A stretch of DNA of 64,000 nucleotides from Bacteroidia bacterium. Lineage in GTDB: Bacteria; Bacteroidota; Bacteroidia; Flavobacteriales; Flavobacteriaceae. Numbering within the stretch: position 1 is the first letter of the stretch; each line of letters opens with the position of its first letter. A model generated the notes under the pieces. The model was given only the letters and a program-made list of their open reading frames with translations. It was not told where the DNA came from and did no database searches. The position numbers and the translations under genes were made by a program. The DNA lies in NCBI GenBank assembly GCA_030427585.1, contig JAUIBW010000002.1, positions 1 through 64,000 of the forward strand, in the 5' to 3' direction. Positions 1 to 6,548 of this stretch are shown in pieces.

Positions 1-122
1 TTCTTTTTCATTTGATGATTGTCATTTAGCAATCAAAATTATTCTATTATTAAACATCCAGAAACAATAAATGAGCGAACTCTTATTTTCAATTAGAAAA
101 AAGGGCTTTTTTTAATGTTTTA
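1..122. other. start of a further cassette, no complete gene
   Basis: This is the side of the 117-320 recombination-like site away from the integrase, so it should be the beginning of the next cassette in the array. On the minus strand the cassette would start with GTTGTAAAAC. A run of A, GGG and T (about 95-112) could form a weak hairpin. A minus-strand ATG at 9-11 followed by two lysine codons runs off the window edge and may be the start of that cassette's gene, but only three codons are visible. Nothing else is recognisable. Confidence 0.3.
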
Positions 123-320
123 CAACGGTCTTGTGTATGGCTCGTTGCGTGCAAATTAGCGATTAATTTTGGGTTGAGCCACAAGCCAGATTTTTAAATT
201 TTACTATTTATCTTTTTTATTGGAAATCGTCAAATTTAAAAATTTGGCGACTTTCCAAATATGCCTTAACTTTCTCTTTAAGCAACTGACTAGCAATGAG
301 CTATACACGTTGTTGGCATT
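117..320 (-). repeat. attC-like imperfect inverted-repeat site (distal)
   Basis: Roughly 200 bp imperfect inverted repeat. Read on the minus strand, the left end is ATGCCAACAACGTGTATAGC and the right end is CCATACACAAGACCGTTG. The two ends pair over GTGTAT-GCTC-TTGC with a few G/A differences that become wobble pairs. An inner stem pairs 221-236 with 240-256. The same end sequences recur in the site at 1139-1211. By analogy with integron attC sites this is the recombination site of the cassette holding the gene at 328-1122. Similarity of ends is seen directly; recombination activity is inferred. Confidence 0.65.
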
Positions 321-327
321 TCGTTAT

Positions 328-1122
328 TTATTTTTTCTTTAGAGTTATCGATTCAACTTGGTATGATACTGCTTGTTCTGTGGTAATTACAGTTTTTATA
401 TTAAATTTCGAAACTCGGTCTTCTAAAATTGTTTTATGAAATGGAATAGCAAAATGGAAAGTTTTATCTGATTTTAAATTACCAAATTCATAATGATTGT
501 CTTTTTGTTTTAAGTTTTCTTTTAACTTAATATCTCTTTCAAAATCGGTCGAAAATATCTCACTTAATTTTTGATAATCAGCCTCGATTAAGTATTCGTT
601 TCTTACAAACTTATGAGCTTCCTCATCTGTATTATAGACTAAATCACGTTTTGAGTATTTAAAAAAGATATTGCTAATCCATTCCGCGAAAACTATATCT
701 GTCGCATAATGCGTTTGTCCAAAATGGTCCCAAGATTCAGTTTTTGTTATTGTGTAAAGATTTGCAGAAAGTAAAAGTCCGTCAACGATTTGTTTGTAAA
801 AATCAAATATTTCTAAATAATATTTTGGGTAGAATTGTTTGTTAATTCGGATGTTACTCTTGTTATATTCAAGTTCACAATTGCAAAGCATTTTTAATTC
901 ATCCTCATTTATGGTGAATATATATTTAGATAACAATTCGTAGTCGTCTGTTACAATTAAAAAAAATTGATGGTCGTGTATGTACTCGTTGTCAATGTAA
1001 ATTTTATCAAAAATATTTTCCTCTATAATTTTTAAAATTTCCTCCTTGGTATCAATTTTTTCAATATGATACTCATCCATTTCTTCTCTAAAAGGTATTT
1101 TTTCGATAATTACATATTTCAT
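328..1122 (-). CDS. hypothetical protein, cassette gene
   Basis: Protein of 264 residues that I do not recognise. It is rich in Asp, Glu, Ile, Lys and Tyr, with no signal peptide or membrane segment. A central stretch around residues 135-170 contains HFGQTHYATD and AEWISNIFF. The start is taken at the ATG at 1122 (MKYVIIEKIPF). The longer open frame to 1185 would begin inside the recombination-like site at 1139-1211, so it is unlikely. It is the only gene in its cassette and lies between two attC-like sites, oriented away from the integrase as cassette genes usually are. Confidence 0.6.
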   Translation of the reverse strand: MKYVIIEKIPFREEMDEYHIEKIDTKEEILKIIEENIFDKIYIDNEYIHDHQFFLIVTDDYELLSKYIFTINEDELKMLCNCELEYNKSNIRINKQFYPKYYLEIFDFYKQIVDGLLLSANLYTITKTESWDHFGQTHYATDIVFAEWISNIFFKYSKRDLVYNTDEEAHKFVRNEYLIEADYQKLSEIFSTDFERDIKLKENLKQKDNHYEFGNLKSDKTFHFAIPFHKTILEDRVSKFNIKTVITTEQAVSYQVESITLKKK

Positions 1123-1138
1123 CGATTTCGCTTTAATG

Positions 1139-1211
1139 AATGCCAACGTCTCTTGTATGGTGCGTTTGCTTCCCGAAGGGAGCAAATGGACTATACAAAT
1201 TGTTGTATGCA
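1139..1211 (-). repeat. attC-like imperfect inverted-repeat site (middle)
   Basis: A 73 bp imperfect palindrome. Read on the minus strand it begins TGCATACAACAATTTGTATA and ends CCATACAAGAGACGTTGGC, with a central stem of GCTCCC and GGGAAGC around a TTC loop (1168-1185). Its left end (TGCATACAAC, 1202-1211) is the exact inverse of 2252-2261 at the other end of the same cassette. Its right end (1139-1147) is the exact inverse of 312-320 at the far end of the next cassette. That is the pattern left by integron-type cassette insertion. Confidence 0.7.
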
Positions 1212-1214
1212 GTT

Positions 1215-1535
1215 TTACTTTTCATTCTTTTTTTTAATTTCCTCAACACAAATTATACAGTGTTGATTTCTGTCAGGAATTAAGTCATATTTTTTTCCAA
1301 TTATAGCTTCAATTTTATCTATTTGATTCTGAGGAAGGTTTAGTACGTCTTTCAAATTCATTGATTCCAATTTATCTAATTCTAAAATCTTATAACAATA
1401 ATTACAAATCTTTGTATCTAAAATAGGGAAGGAATTCATCTTTGGGTAAATTCCATTTTTTAAATCCTCATCAATATGACTACAGACGTCAATGAAACCT
1501 GTCATTCCATGTTTTTTACAGTCAAGAACTCCCAT
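1215..1535 (-). CDS. hypothetical Cys-rich protein, cassette gene
   Basis: Protein of 106 residues, unrecognised. Cysteine and histidine pairs suggest metal binding: CKKHG near residue 6, CSH near 18, CNYC near 43, and CIIC near 93 just before a lysine-rich tail. It lies 22 bp downstream of the gene at 1558-2229 in the same cassette and direction, so both may be co-transcribed. Its stop codon sits 3 bp from the attC-like site, the tight packing expected at the end of a cassette. Zinc binding is an inference from the Cys spacing. Confidence 0.6.
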   Translation of the reverse strand: MGVLDCKKHGMTGFIDVCSHIDEDLKNGIYPKMNSFPILDTKICNYCYKILELDKLESMNLKDVLNLPQNQIDKIEAIIGKKYDLIPDRNQHCIICVEEIKKKNEK

Positions 1536-1557
1536 AACTCTCTATTTACAAACCATT

Positions 1558-2229
1558 TTAATTAATTCCTTTCATAAATCCAGCCATACTAAGCTTATAT
1601 CCATTCAATAATTTAGATAATTCTTTTCCAGTCATAAACATATTGAAAGCATAATCTACTTTCTCATGAATAGGAATGTCAGTGGTTTCAGATAATCGAA
1701 CGTACATTAAAAAACTATCTTCAGTTTCTATTTTATCATTATTAAAATCAATATGCTCTTTTGAAAAATGAACAAAACCACTAATTTTATTATATAACAT
1801 TTTAAAACCAGGATATAGAACGTCTAATTTTTTTGACAGATAAGAATCGGTCATTTTTTTTCCTTCTGCATCCTCAATATTTCTAATATGTTCTCCTTTT
1901 AATATTCTTTGATAAAAATCTAATCTATCTTTAACTAGGCTTAGAGCAAAAAGCCTCATACAATTATCTTGCTGTAATCGTATTAAGTTAATAGCCGTTA
2001 ACCAGTTATTTGCTTTTGCTAATGTTTTAAACCCTCTATTTAATTCAATTGCGCGATGAACGATTGAAAAAGTAAAATGACTCGGTTTAGATAGTACCTT
2101 TTTATCCGTTTCATTTTTAAATATCTCACTGGCTAGTCCGCTTAACTTTTGATTTAATTCCTCAAATGAATCGTATATCAAATTCAAATCTTCTTCGGTA
2201 ACATCTTTATTTATTGGCTGAGGATCCAT
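1558..2229 (-). CDS. hypothetical alpha-helical protein, cassette gene
   Basis: Protein of 223 residues, mostly predicted helix, with no signal peptide or membrane segment. The middle (residues about 55-110) contains HRAIELNRGFKTLAKANNWL and RLQQDNCMRLFAL, followed by SGFVHFSKEH near residue 150. This layout reminds me of helical HEPN/DUF5677-like proteins, but I see no diagnostic motif and do not assign a family. It is the first gene of the cassette nearest the integrase; its ATG lies 22 bp inside the cassette boundary at 2252, so its promoter is probably outside or within the proximal site. Confidence 0.6.
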   Translation of the reverse strand: MDPQPINKDVTEEDLNLIYDSFEELNQKLSGLASEIFKNETDKKVLSKPSHFTFSIVHRAIELNRGFKTLAKANNWLTAINLIRLQQDNCMRLFALSLVKDRLDFYQRILKGEHIRNIEDAEGKKMTDSYLSKKLDVLYPGFKMLYNKISGFVHFSKEHIDFNNDKIETEDSFLMYVRLSETTDIPIHEKVDYAFNMFMTGKELSKLLNGYKLSMAGFMKGIN

Positions 2230-2251
2230 TTATATATATGGTTTCTTAAAT

Positions 2252-2300
2252 TGCATACAACAATTGTATATAGTTACCAAGGTAACTATATTTCTTTTTT
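2252..2300 (-). repeat. attI-like proximal recombination site
   Basis: Directly after the integrase stop codon. A perfect 11 bp stem (2268-2278 with 2281-2291, loop AA) is followed on the minus strand by TATACAATTGTTGTATGCA. The GTTG core and following bases match the inverted end of the site at 1139-1211. On position it corresponds to an integron attI site, although it is palindromic like an attC. It has no T-run on the minus strand, so it does not look like an ordinary terminator for the integrase gene. Confidence 0.55.
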
Positions 2301-2308
2301 GTGAGTAG

Positions 2309-3439
2309 CTAAATTAGTAAATCTTTTACATTTTTGATTTTTTTTAAAGCCACATGTGTATAAATTTCAGTGGTTTTACTGGATTGATGACCTAATAAAA
2401 CCTGAATATATCGTAAATCCACTCCTTGTTCTAAAAGGTGAGTTGCAAAAGAATGCCTGAGCATATGTGGATGCACAGTTTGATTAATTTTAGCTTTTTT
2501 TGCAGCTAGATTCACGATTTTCAATACGCTGGTGGCACTATATTTTCTCTTGGGTTCTATGGATTCGAATAGATATAACCTTGGTTTATAGAGTTTATAG
2601 TATTTTCTAAGGTCCTGGAGAACAGTTTGATTCAAAACAGTATATCGATCTCTATTTCCTTTTGCTTGCTGTACTTTAATTAGCATACTTTTACTATCAA
2701 TATCTGCTAGTTGTAAATCTAATAATTCACCTCTTCGTAATCCAGAAGAATAAAGCAGGCTAATGATACATTTGTGTTTTATGTTTTTTGTAACATCAAT
2801 CATTCTCAATATATCTTCTTTTGCCAATATACTTGGAAGTTTCTGCTCTTTTCTAGGCCTTTCGATACTATAAAACCGATTCGGCATTCCCATAACCACC
2901 TCATAATAGAACTTAATACTATTAATAGCCTGATTAATATAGCTATTAGATTTGTTTTGCCTGATAAGGTGTTGCAGATACCCTCTTATTTCTTGTTCAG
3001 ATAGTGTGAGAATATCTTTATCGGGATAATGGTTAATAAACTTTTCGAATTGCGAAATATAGGTTTTACAGGTATTTAAAGCATATCTTTTGAGTTCTAA
3101 TTTTACCAGATACGCTTCTGGCACATACTTATAAGAGGTTGTTTTAGCCCTTCTACGATACCAATTAATATCTACAGGTTCATTATTACGTATCACCTTT
3201 TCTTTAAAAAATGAATTTCCATTTACCCAAGCCACTCCTCTAAACTTCTCGAAAATACTATTTAGATTTTCTTTAGTGTTTACAAGATATACCATTGAAA
3301 ACTCTTTGCTCCACTTAGGATTAGGAAGCTCTTTAATCAAAGCTTGAATGACCTTATCAGGATAAAATTGTAACCCGATCATCTTTTGATTATGGATCAA
3401 CAAATGTTTTAGGGTGATATGTTTATTGGGTTTCATCAT
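2309..3439 (-). CDS. tyrosine recombinase (XerC-like, cassette-array integrase)
   Basis: Protein of 376 residues: an N-terminal arm of about 100 residues, a SAM-like core-binding domain (about 105-195) and a tyrosine recombinase catalytic domain (about 205-370). The catalytic set is complete: R235 in GLRRGEL, K260 in AKGNRD, H325 and R328 in HPHMLRHSF, H351 in LLGHQS, and nucleophile Y360 in EIYTHV. Integron integrases carry an extra helix-forming insertion ahead of the HxxR box; here KPRLYLFES runs almost directly into it, so this is not a canonical IntI. It is transcribed toward the cassettes, as in reverse-oriented integrons. Recombinase function is certain from the residues; its role on the adjacent repeats is inferred. 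Confidence 0.9.
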   Translation of the reverse strand: MMKPNKHITLKHLLIHNQKMIGLQFYPDKVIQALIKELPNPKWSKEFSMVYLVNTKENLNSIFEKFRGVAWVNGNSFFKEKVIRNNEPVDINWYRRRAKTTSYKYVPEAYLVKLELKRYALNTCKTYISQFEKFINHYPDKDILTLSEQEIRGYLQHLIRQNKSNSYINQAINSIKFYYEVVMGMPNRFYSIERPRKEQKLPSILAKEDILRMIDVTKNIKHKCIISLLYSSGLRRGELLDLQLADIDSKSMLIKVQQAKGNRDRYTVLNQTVLQDLRKYYKLYKPRLYLFESIEPKRKYSATSVLKIVNLAAKKAKINQTVHPHMLRHSFATHLLEQGVDLRYIQVLLGHQSSKTTEIYTHVALKKIKNVKDLLI

Positions 3440-3479
3440 ACAAAAATGCAGTACTTAAAAATCATAGTGGTATTTTAGT

Positions 3480-3503
3480 CGAATAGTATTCGAATAACAT
3501 TCG
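3480..3503. promoter_or_regulatory. overlapping palindromes between divergent genes
   Basis: CGAATAGTATTCG (3480-3492) is a perfect 13 bp palindrome. It overlaps by two bases CGAATAACATTCG (3491-3503), another near-perfect one. They sit midway between the divergent integrase (start 3439) and zinc-ribbon gene (start 3530), close to both likely promoters, so they may be an operator acting on both genes. The binding protein is unknown. Confidence 0.4.
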
Positions 3504-3529
3504 TATAATAGTTAATTAATTTTCAGGTT

Positions 3530-3907
3530 ATGAATATATGTCCACACTGTAAAGCCGAAATTATCGGAAGATCGGATAAGAAATATTGTTCTATCTATTG
3601 TAAATCTGCCCATCAATATCAAAAACGTAAATCAGAAGAAGCTTTATATTATACTATTGACAAAAAGTTAAAAACCAATCGTAAACTCTTAAAAGCGTAT
3701 AACAAATCCGGGATGTCTACCATACGTAAAGAAAAATTGATTTCTGAAGGGTTTGATCCCGGGTATTTTACACATTACTGGAAAAATAAAAAGGGACAGG
3801 TATATCTCTTCTGTTATGAATATGGATATCTGGATTTAAAAGAAAACCAAAAAGAAAAGTACCTTTTGGTGACATGGCAGGATTATATGAATGGTTCGGT
3901 AATTTGA
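3530..3907 (+). CDS. zinc-ribbon protein of unknown function
   Basis: Protein of 125 residues. The N-terminus has a zinc-ribbon pattern: CPHC at residues 4-7 and CSIYC around 20-24, with GRSDKKYCS between, typical of the small zinc-ribbon proteins common in flavobacteria. The rest is Lys/Tyr-rich with no further motif. It may bind nucleic acid, but there is no direct evidence for that. It is divergent from the integrase and shares the 3480-3503 palindromes with it. It is read alone; the next gene on this strand is more than 1.9 kb away. Confidence 0.65.
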   Translation: MNICPHCKAEIIGRSDKKYCSIYCKSAHQYQKRKSEEALYYTIDKKLKTNRKLLKAYNKSGMSTIRKEKLISEGFDPGYFTHYWKNKKGQVYLFCYEYGYLDLKENQKEKYLLVTWQDYMNGSVI

Positions 3908-4156
3908 TTTTATATACATCCCATTGATCAGGGAACAATTATTCATGTAATAATAAATAAAAAGATACAGTTTTGTTGAGAAATTTAAGTCAGAAATAGA
4001 GCTTCTTTTATGCTAAAAATTCCCCAAAAAATCATTCTATTGGCATCAATTTTTGGCGTAAAAAGAGCATAAACCAGCCGGTTTTTTTAAGGGGTTTTTA
4101 AGGTGGTTTTGCTTCAAAAATGGTGTTTTTGAGCACTATTTTTGGTCGTCTAGAGC
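3908..4156. other. intergenic, low-complexity
   Basis: No gene found. The DNA is rich in short A and T runs interspersed with GC words such as CCAGCCGG and AGGGG. It leads into the tandem repeats at 4157-4222. No clear terminator follows the zinc-ribbon gene. Confidence 0.4.
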
Positions 4157-4222
4157 AAAAAAAACGGCTTCTTAGATGAAAAAAAACGGCATCTAAGGTC
4201 AAAAAAAATCGCTTCTTAGGTG
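4157..4222. repeat. three 22 bp tandem repeats
   Basis: Three consecutive units of exactly 22 bp (4157-4178, 4179-4200, 4201-4222). Each has eight A residues followed by a 14 bp block of the type CGGCTTCTTAGATG / CGGCATCTAAGGTC / TCGCTTCTTAGGTG. The A8 tracts are phased two helical turns apart, which would bend DNA. They lie just beyond the terminator of the HU-like gene. Function unknown. Confidence 0.75.
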
Positions 4223-4242
4223 AGTTTTGGTGTTTTTTGGGC

Positions 4243-4281
4243 AAAAAAATACTCCCCGGCACCATAAGCGCCAGAGAGTAC
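4243..4281 (-). terminator. Rho-independent terminator of the HU-like gene
   Basis: On the minus strand TACTCTCTGGCGC, a TTAT loop and GGTGCCGGGGAGTA form a 13 bp stem with wobble pairs, followed by seven T residues. It starts about 30 bp after the stop codon of the gene at 4310-4696. Confidence 0.8.
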
Positions 4282-4309
4282 TTTTAATCTGTAGCCTTAA
4301 ACTACATGC

Positions 4310-4696
4310 TTATTCACCCTTCTTTTTAAACCGAAGTGTCTTAAGCATGTTGTTTAATTCTATACTTGGGCGATACCGAATTTTTATTCGTTTGATTAAG
4401 GATGGGGTTACCTCTTCTGGAGTATCGACCCCTTCACTATTAACGCCCAAACTAAAACTACCTAACTTACCCAAACGTACGGTACGCCCCTGGCTAAGTT
4501 CGTTCTGAATCGTTGTCACTAATCTAACGATCACTGCATATACATCTGCACGGGTAACTGTTGATCCGTCACTTACCAATTGTGATAACTGATCAATATC
4601 GGTTACTCCACTACTTACGACCAAAGCATAGTGCTTTGGGATAGCCGTAGCATCCCTTGGATCCTTTCTGGCTATCGATTTAAAATGTACTGACAT
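4310..4696 (-). CDS. HU-related DNA-binding protein
   Basis: Protein of 128 residues of the Bacteroidota HU-related family (histone-like, IHF/HU fold), longer than the roughly 90-residue bacterial HU. Visible features are the conserved N-terminal MSVHFKSIARKDPRD, the helical segment with TRADVYAVIVRLV, and the beta-arm region GRTVRLGKLGSFSLGVNSEG, followed by a basic tail ending KKKGE. It would bind DNA as a nucleoid-associated protein. It is a single gene with its own terminator. Family assignment is firm; the specific role is not known. Confidence 0.85.
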   Translation of the reverse strand: MSVHFKSIARKDPRDATAIPKHYALVVSSGVTDIDQLSQLVSDGSTVTRADVYAVIVRLVTTIQNELSQGRTVRLGKLGSFSLGVNSEGVDTPEEVTPSLIKRIKIRYRPSIELNNMLKTLRFKKKGE

Positions 4697-5067
4697 ATCT
4701 CTATCATATTTAAAGATTTATATAACCAATACTCGGTCAAGTTTTATTCCAAATACAAAGATGTATACCATAAATACATCAAAAAAACACGAAGATCGCT
4801 GATTATCAACAACATAACACATATGCCAAAATAGCAGTCATACATTATTTTTATTGACAAATTGTCGAAAATTTAACGTTTTTATTAGATTTTTATTAAA
4901 AAAATAAGGTTTTAACCAAAAAACACCTAATACAAGAAATATCACTTAGTTAAGCATAAGATTTAGAAACTCCTTGCCATATTGAGTCTAGTTTTTACAA
5001 AATGGCTCCCTAAGAATGAATAGTAATGGTACAGATGTACAACTTATATCCGCATCATCGAGTAATT
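4697..5067. other. intergenic, promoter region of the HU-like gene
   Basis: No gene seen on either strand. It is very AT-rich and should contain the promoter of the minus-strand HU-like gene, but no clean TAnnTTTG box at a convincing distance was found. Confidence 0.35.
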
Positions 5068-5571
5068 TTATTTCAATTCTTTCTCGTAGAGATTGTTAAC
5101 TGATAATGGTAACTCTTTTGTTCCAACTTTCTTAAACCCTATTTTTTCGTAATACCTACAAAGTTTTGGGTTTTTAGAATCAGCATCAAGTCTTAAATAA
5201 TTACAGTTATCCTTTTTAGCAATAACCGCTATTTGATTAATTATTTTAGTTCCGATTCCTTTTCCATTATATTTTTCTTTGACTACTAATGAATGAATGT
5301 ATTTCGCTTTTTTATTTTGTTTTCCCCAGTATAACAAGTTTTCATTCAATATTCTAACCATACCTAAATTTTCTCCATTTTGGTTATCAATAAAAAAGAA
5401 CTCGTTATTTAGAATACCATTTTCAACCCATTTAACCTTTTCTATAGGAGGGTTCTTCCAATATTGCCAATGGTCAATATTCATTTTATTGATCTTTTCG
5501 GCAGTCTTTTTAAATAAGTCCAGAACTATATTTTTGTCTTTAATCTCAATCTGCTTAAATATAAAATTCAT
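5068..5571 (-). CDS. GNAT family N-acetyltransferase
   Basis: Protein of 167 residues with the GNAT fold. The acetyl-CoA pyrophosphate-binding loop is seen as VKEKYNGKGIGTKI (Q/R-x-x-G-x-G/A type), preceded by the beta-4 strand YIHSLVV and followed by the C-terminal RLDADSKNPKLCRYYEKIGF motif common to the family. The acceptor substrate cannot be told. The start is taken at the ATG at 5571 (MNFIFKQIE); the longer frame to 5601 adds only a hydrophobic stretch without support. It is a lone gene with no functional neighbour. Confidence 0.8.
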   Translation of the reverse strand: MNFIFKQIEIKDKNIVLDLFKKTAEKINKMNIDHWQYWKNPPIEKVKWVENGILNNEFFFIDNQNGENLGMVRILNENLLYWGKQNKKAKYIHSLVVKEKYNGKGIGTKIINQIAVIAKKDNCNYLRLDADSKNPKLCRYYEKIGFKKVGTKELPLSVNNLYEKELK

Positions 5572-5881
5572 TATCAAAATTATTTTTAAAATTACTACCA
5601 ATGAATAGCTGTATGTTTAGCTTAGCGGCGTTAGGCAAATCTAGTAGATTTTTGATTAACTTAAAGTTATTTACCACTACTTGATGTATATATTTCTGTT
5701 GTTCTCGTACTACTACGTTCTGATAAGGTTTGGATATAGCCAGATGCATAGATTTACATTTTAAATCTGATCAGGATGAAACTACTCGATTCATTAAAAA
5801 TCCTGTAGATTTGTCGATAGCTCGGTAACATTTTATCGTACTACGACACACACTTATAACGCTGAGGCGTATAAAAACTGA
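5572..5881. other. intergenic between GNAT and Crp/Fnr genes
   Basis: No supported gene. A 64-codon minus-strand frame (5555-5749) resembles nothing I recognise. GCTTAGCGGCGTTAGGC at 5620-5636 contains GTTAGGC, a heptamer found at integron site ends, and a small palindrome, ATAACGCTGAGGCGTAT, lies near 5857. No complete recombination site can be built from these. Confidence 0.3.
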
Positions 5882-6472
5882 ATGAAAGAAACTTTTAAAA
5901 AATATTTAGAATCATATATAAGTCTATTTCCAGAATTAAACTTAGAGGAAATAAAGTTTATGCGTTCATGTTTAACTATTGAAGAGTACGCCAAAAAGGA
6001 ATTTTTATTCGAAAGAGGAAAAATACAAAAGGAAGTGGCATTCGTTTGTGAAGGTCTATTAAGAAGGTATTATATAAATGAAAAAGGGAACAAAATAACA
6101 ACTGGTTTTGTACCTGAAAACAATTATGCCACCGATTATCCTTCATTTATTAGACAGATACCTTCTAAGTATTATATCGAATGTCTCGAACCATCAGTTA
6201 TTATAAAATTACCCTATGATAAAATTCAGGAAGGATATCGAAAATTTAAATCTAGCGAAATGTACGGCAGATTAATAGCTGAATATGTATTAACCGTACA
6301 AACAGATAGAGTAGAAAGTTTTTTATTTCAAAATGCTGAAGAAAGATATTTAAACTTTATCAATCAAAATAAAAACATCATCAATAGAATAAGTTTAACT
6401 CATTTAGCATCATATTTAGGAATTGAGCGACAATCATTGAGCAGAATAAGAAGTAAAATTGCAAAAAAGTGA
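5882..6472 (+). CDS. Crp/Fnr family transcriptional regulator
   Basis: Protein of 196 residues with an N-terminal cyclic-nucleotide-binding-type beta barrel (about 20-115; KEFLFERGKIQKEVAFVCEG is the typical strand-turn pattern) and a linking helix. The C-terminal helix-turn-helix lies around 168-192 (LTHLASYLGIERQSLSRIRSK). The family usually senses small molecules and acts as a homodimer; the ligand is unknown and no Cys cluster for Fe-S is present. An inverted repeat typical of Crp sites begins directly after its stop codon (6476-6491) and may control the next gene. Confidence 0.85.
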   Translation: MKETFKKYLESYISLFPELNLEEIKFMRSCLTIEEYAKKEFLFERGKIQKEVAFVCEGLLRRYYINEKGNKITTGFVPENNYATDYPSFIRQIPSKYYIECLEPSVIIKLPYDKIQEGYRKFKSSEMYGRLIAEYVLTVQTDRVESFLFQNAEERYLNFINQNKNIINRISLTHLASYLGIERQSLSRIRSKIAKK

Positions 6473-6475
6473 TTT

Positions 6476-6491
6476 TGTCACAAATGTGTCA
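6476..6491. promoter_or_regulatory. putative Crp/Fnr-type operator
   Basis: TGTCACAAATGTGTCA is a 16 bp inverted repeat with two 7 bp half sites (6 of 7 matching) resembling TGTGA-type Crp/Fnr sites. It is placed between the Crp/Fnr gene and the M20 hydrolase gene. About 25 bp downstream a CATTTTTG box (6514-6521) resembles the -7 element of the two leader promoters found further on. Confidence 0.4.
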
Positions 6492-6548
6492 GGCAAACGA
6501 TACTAGTATATCACATTTTTGCAGTATTAATTTTAAAGAATTGTAAAA

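Noticed and set aside
1-3500. Genomic island from a prophage or conjugative transposon
   Set aside because: Apart from the recombinase there are no phage, mobilisation or transfer genes; the repeated sites point to a cassette array instead.
5620-5636. GCTTAGCGGCGTTAGGC, resembling the end of a classical attC site (GTTAGGC)
   Set aside because: No matching RYYYAAC partner or internal arms can be found at a suitable distance on either strand, so a single heptamer is likely chance.
5555-5749. 64-codon minus-strand ORF upstream of the GNAT gene
   Set aside because: It overlaps the GNAT start and matches nothing recognised; it could be a gene remnant but there is no support.
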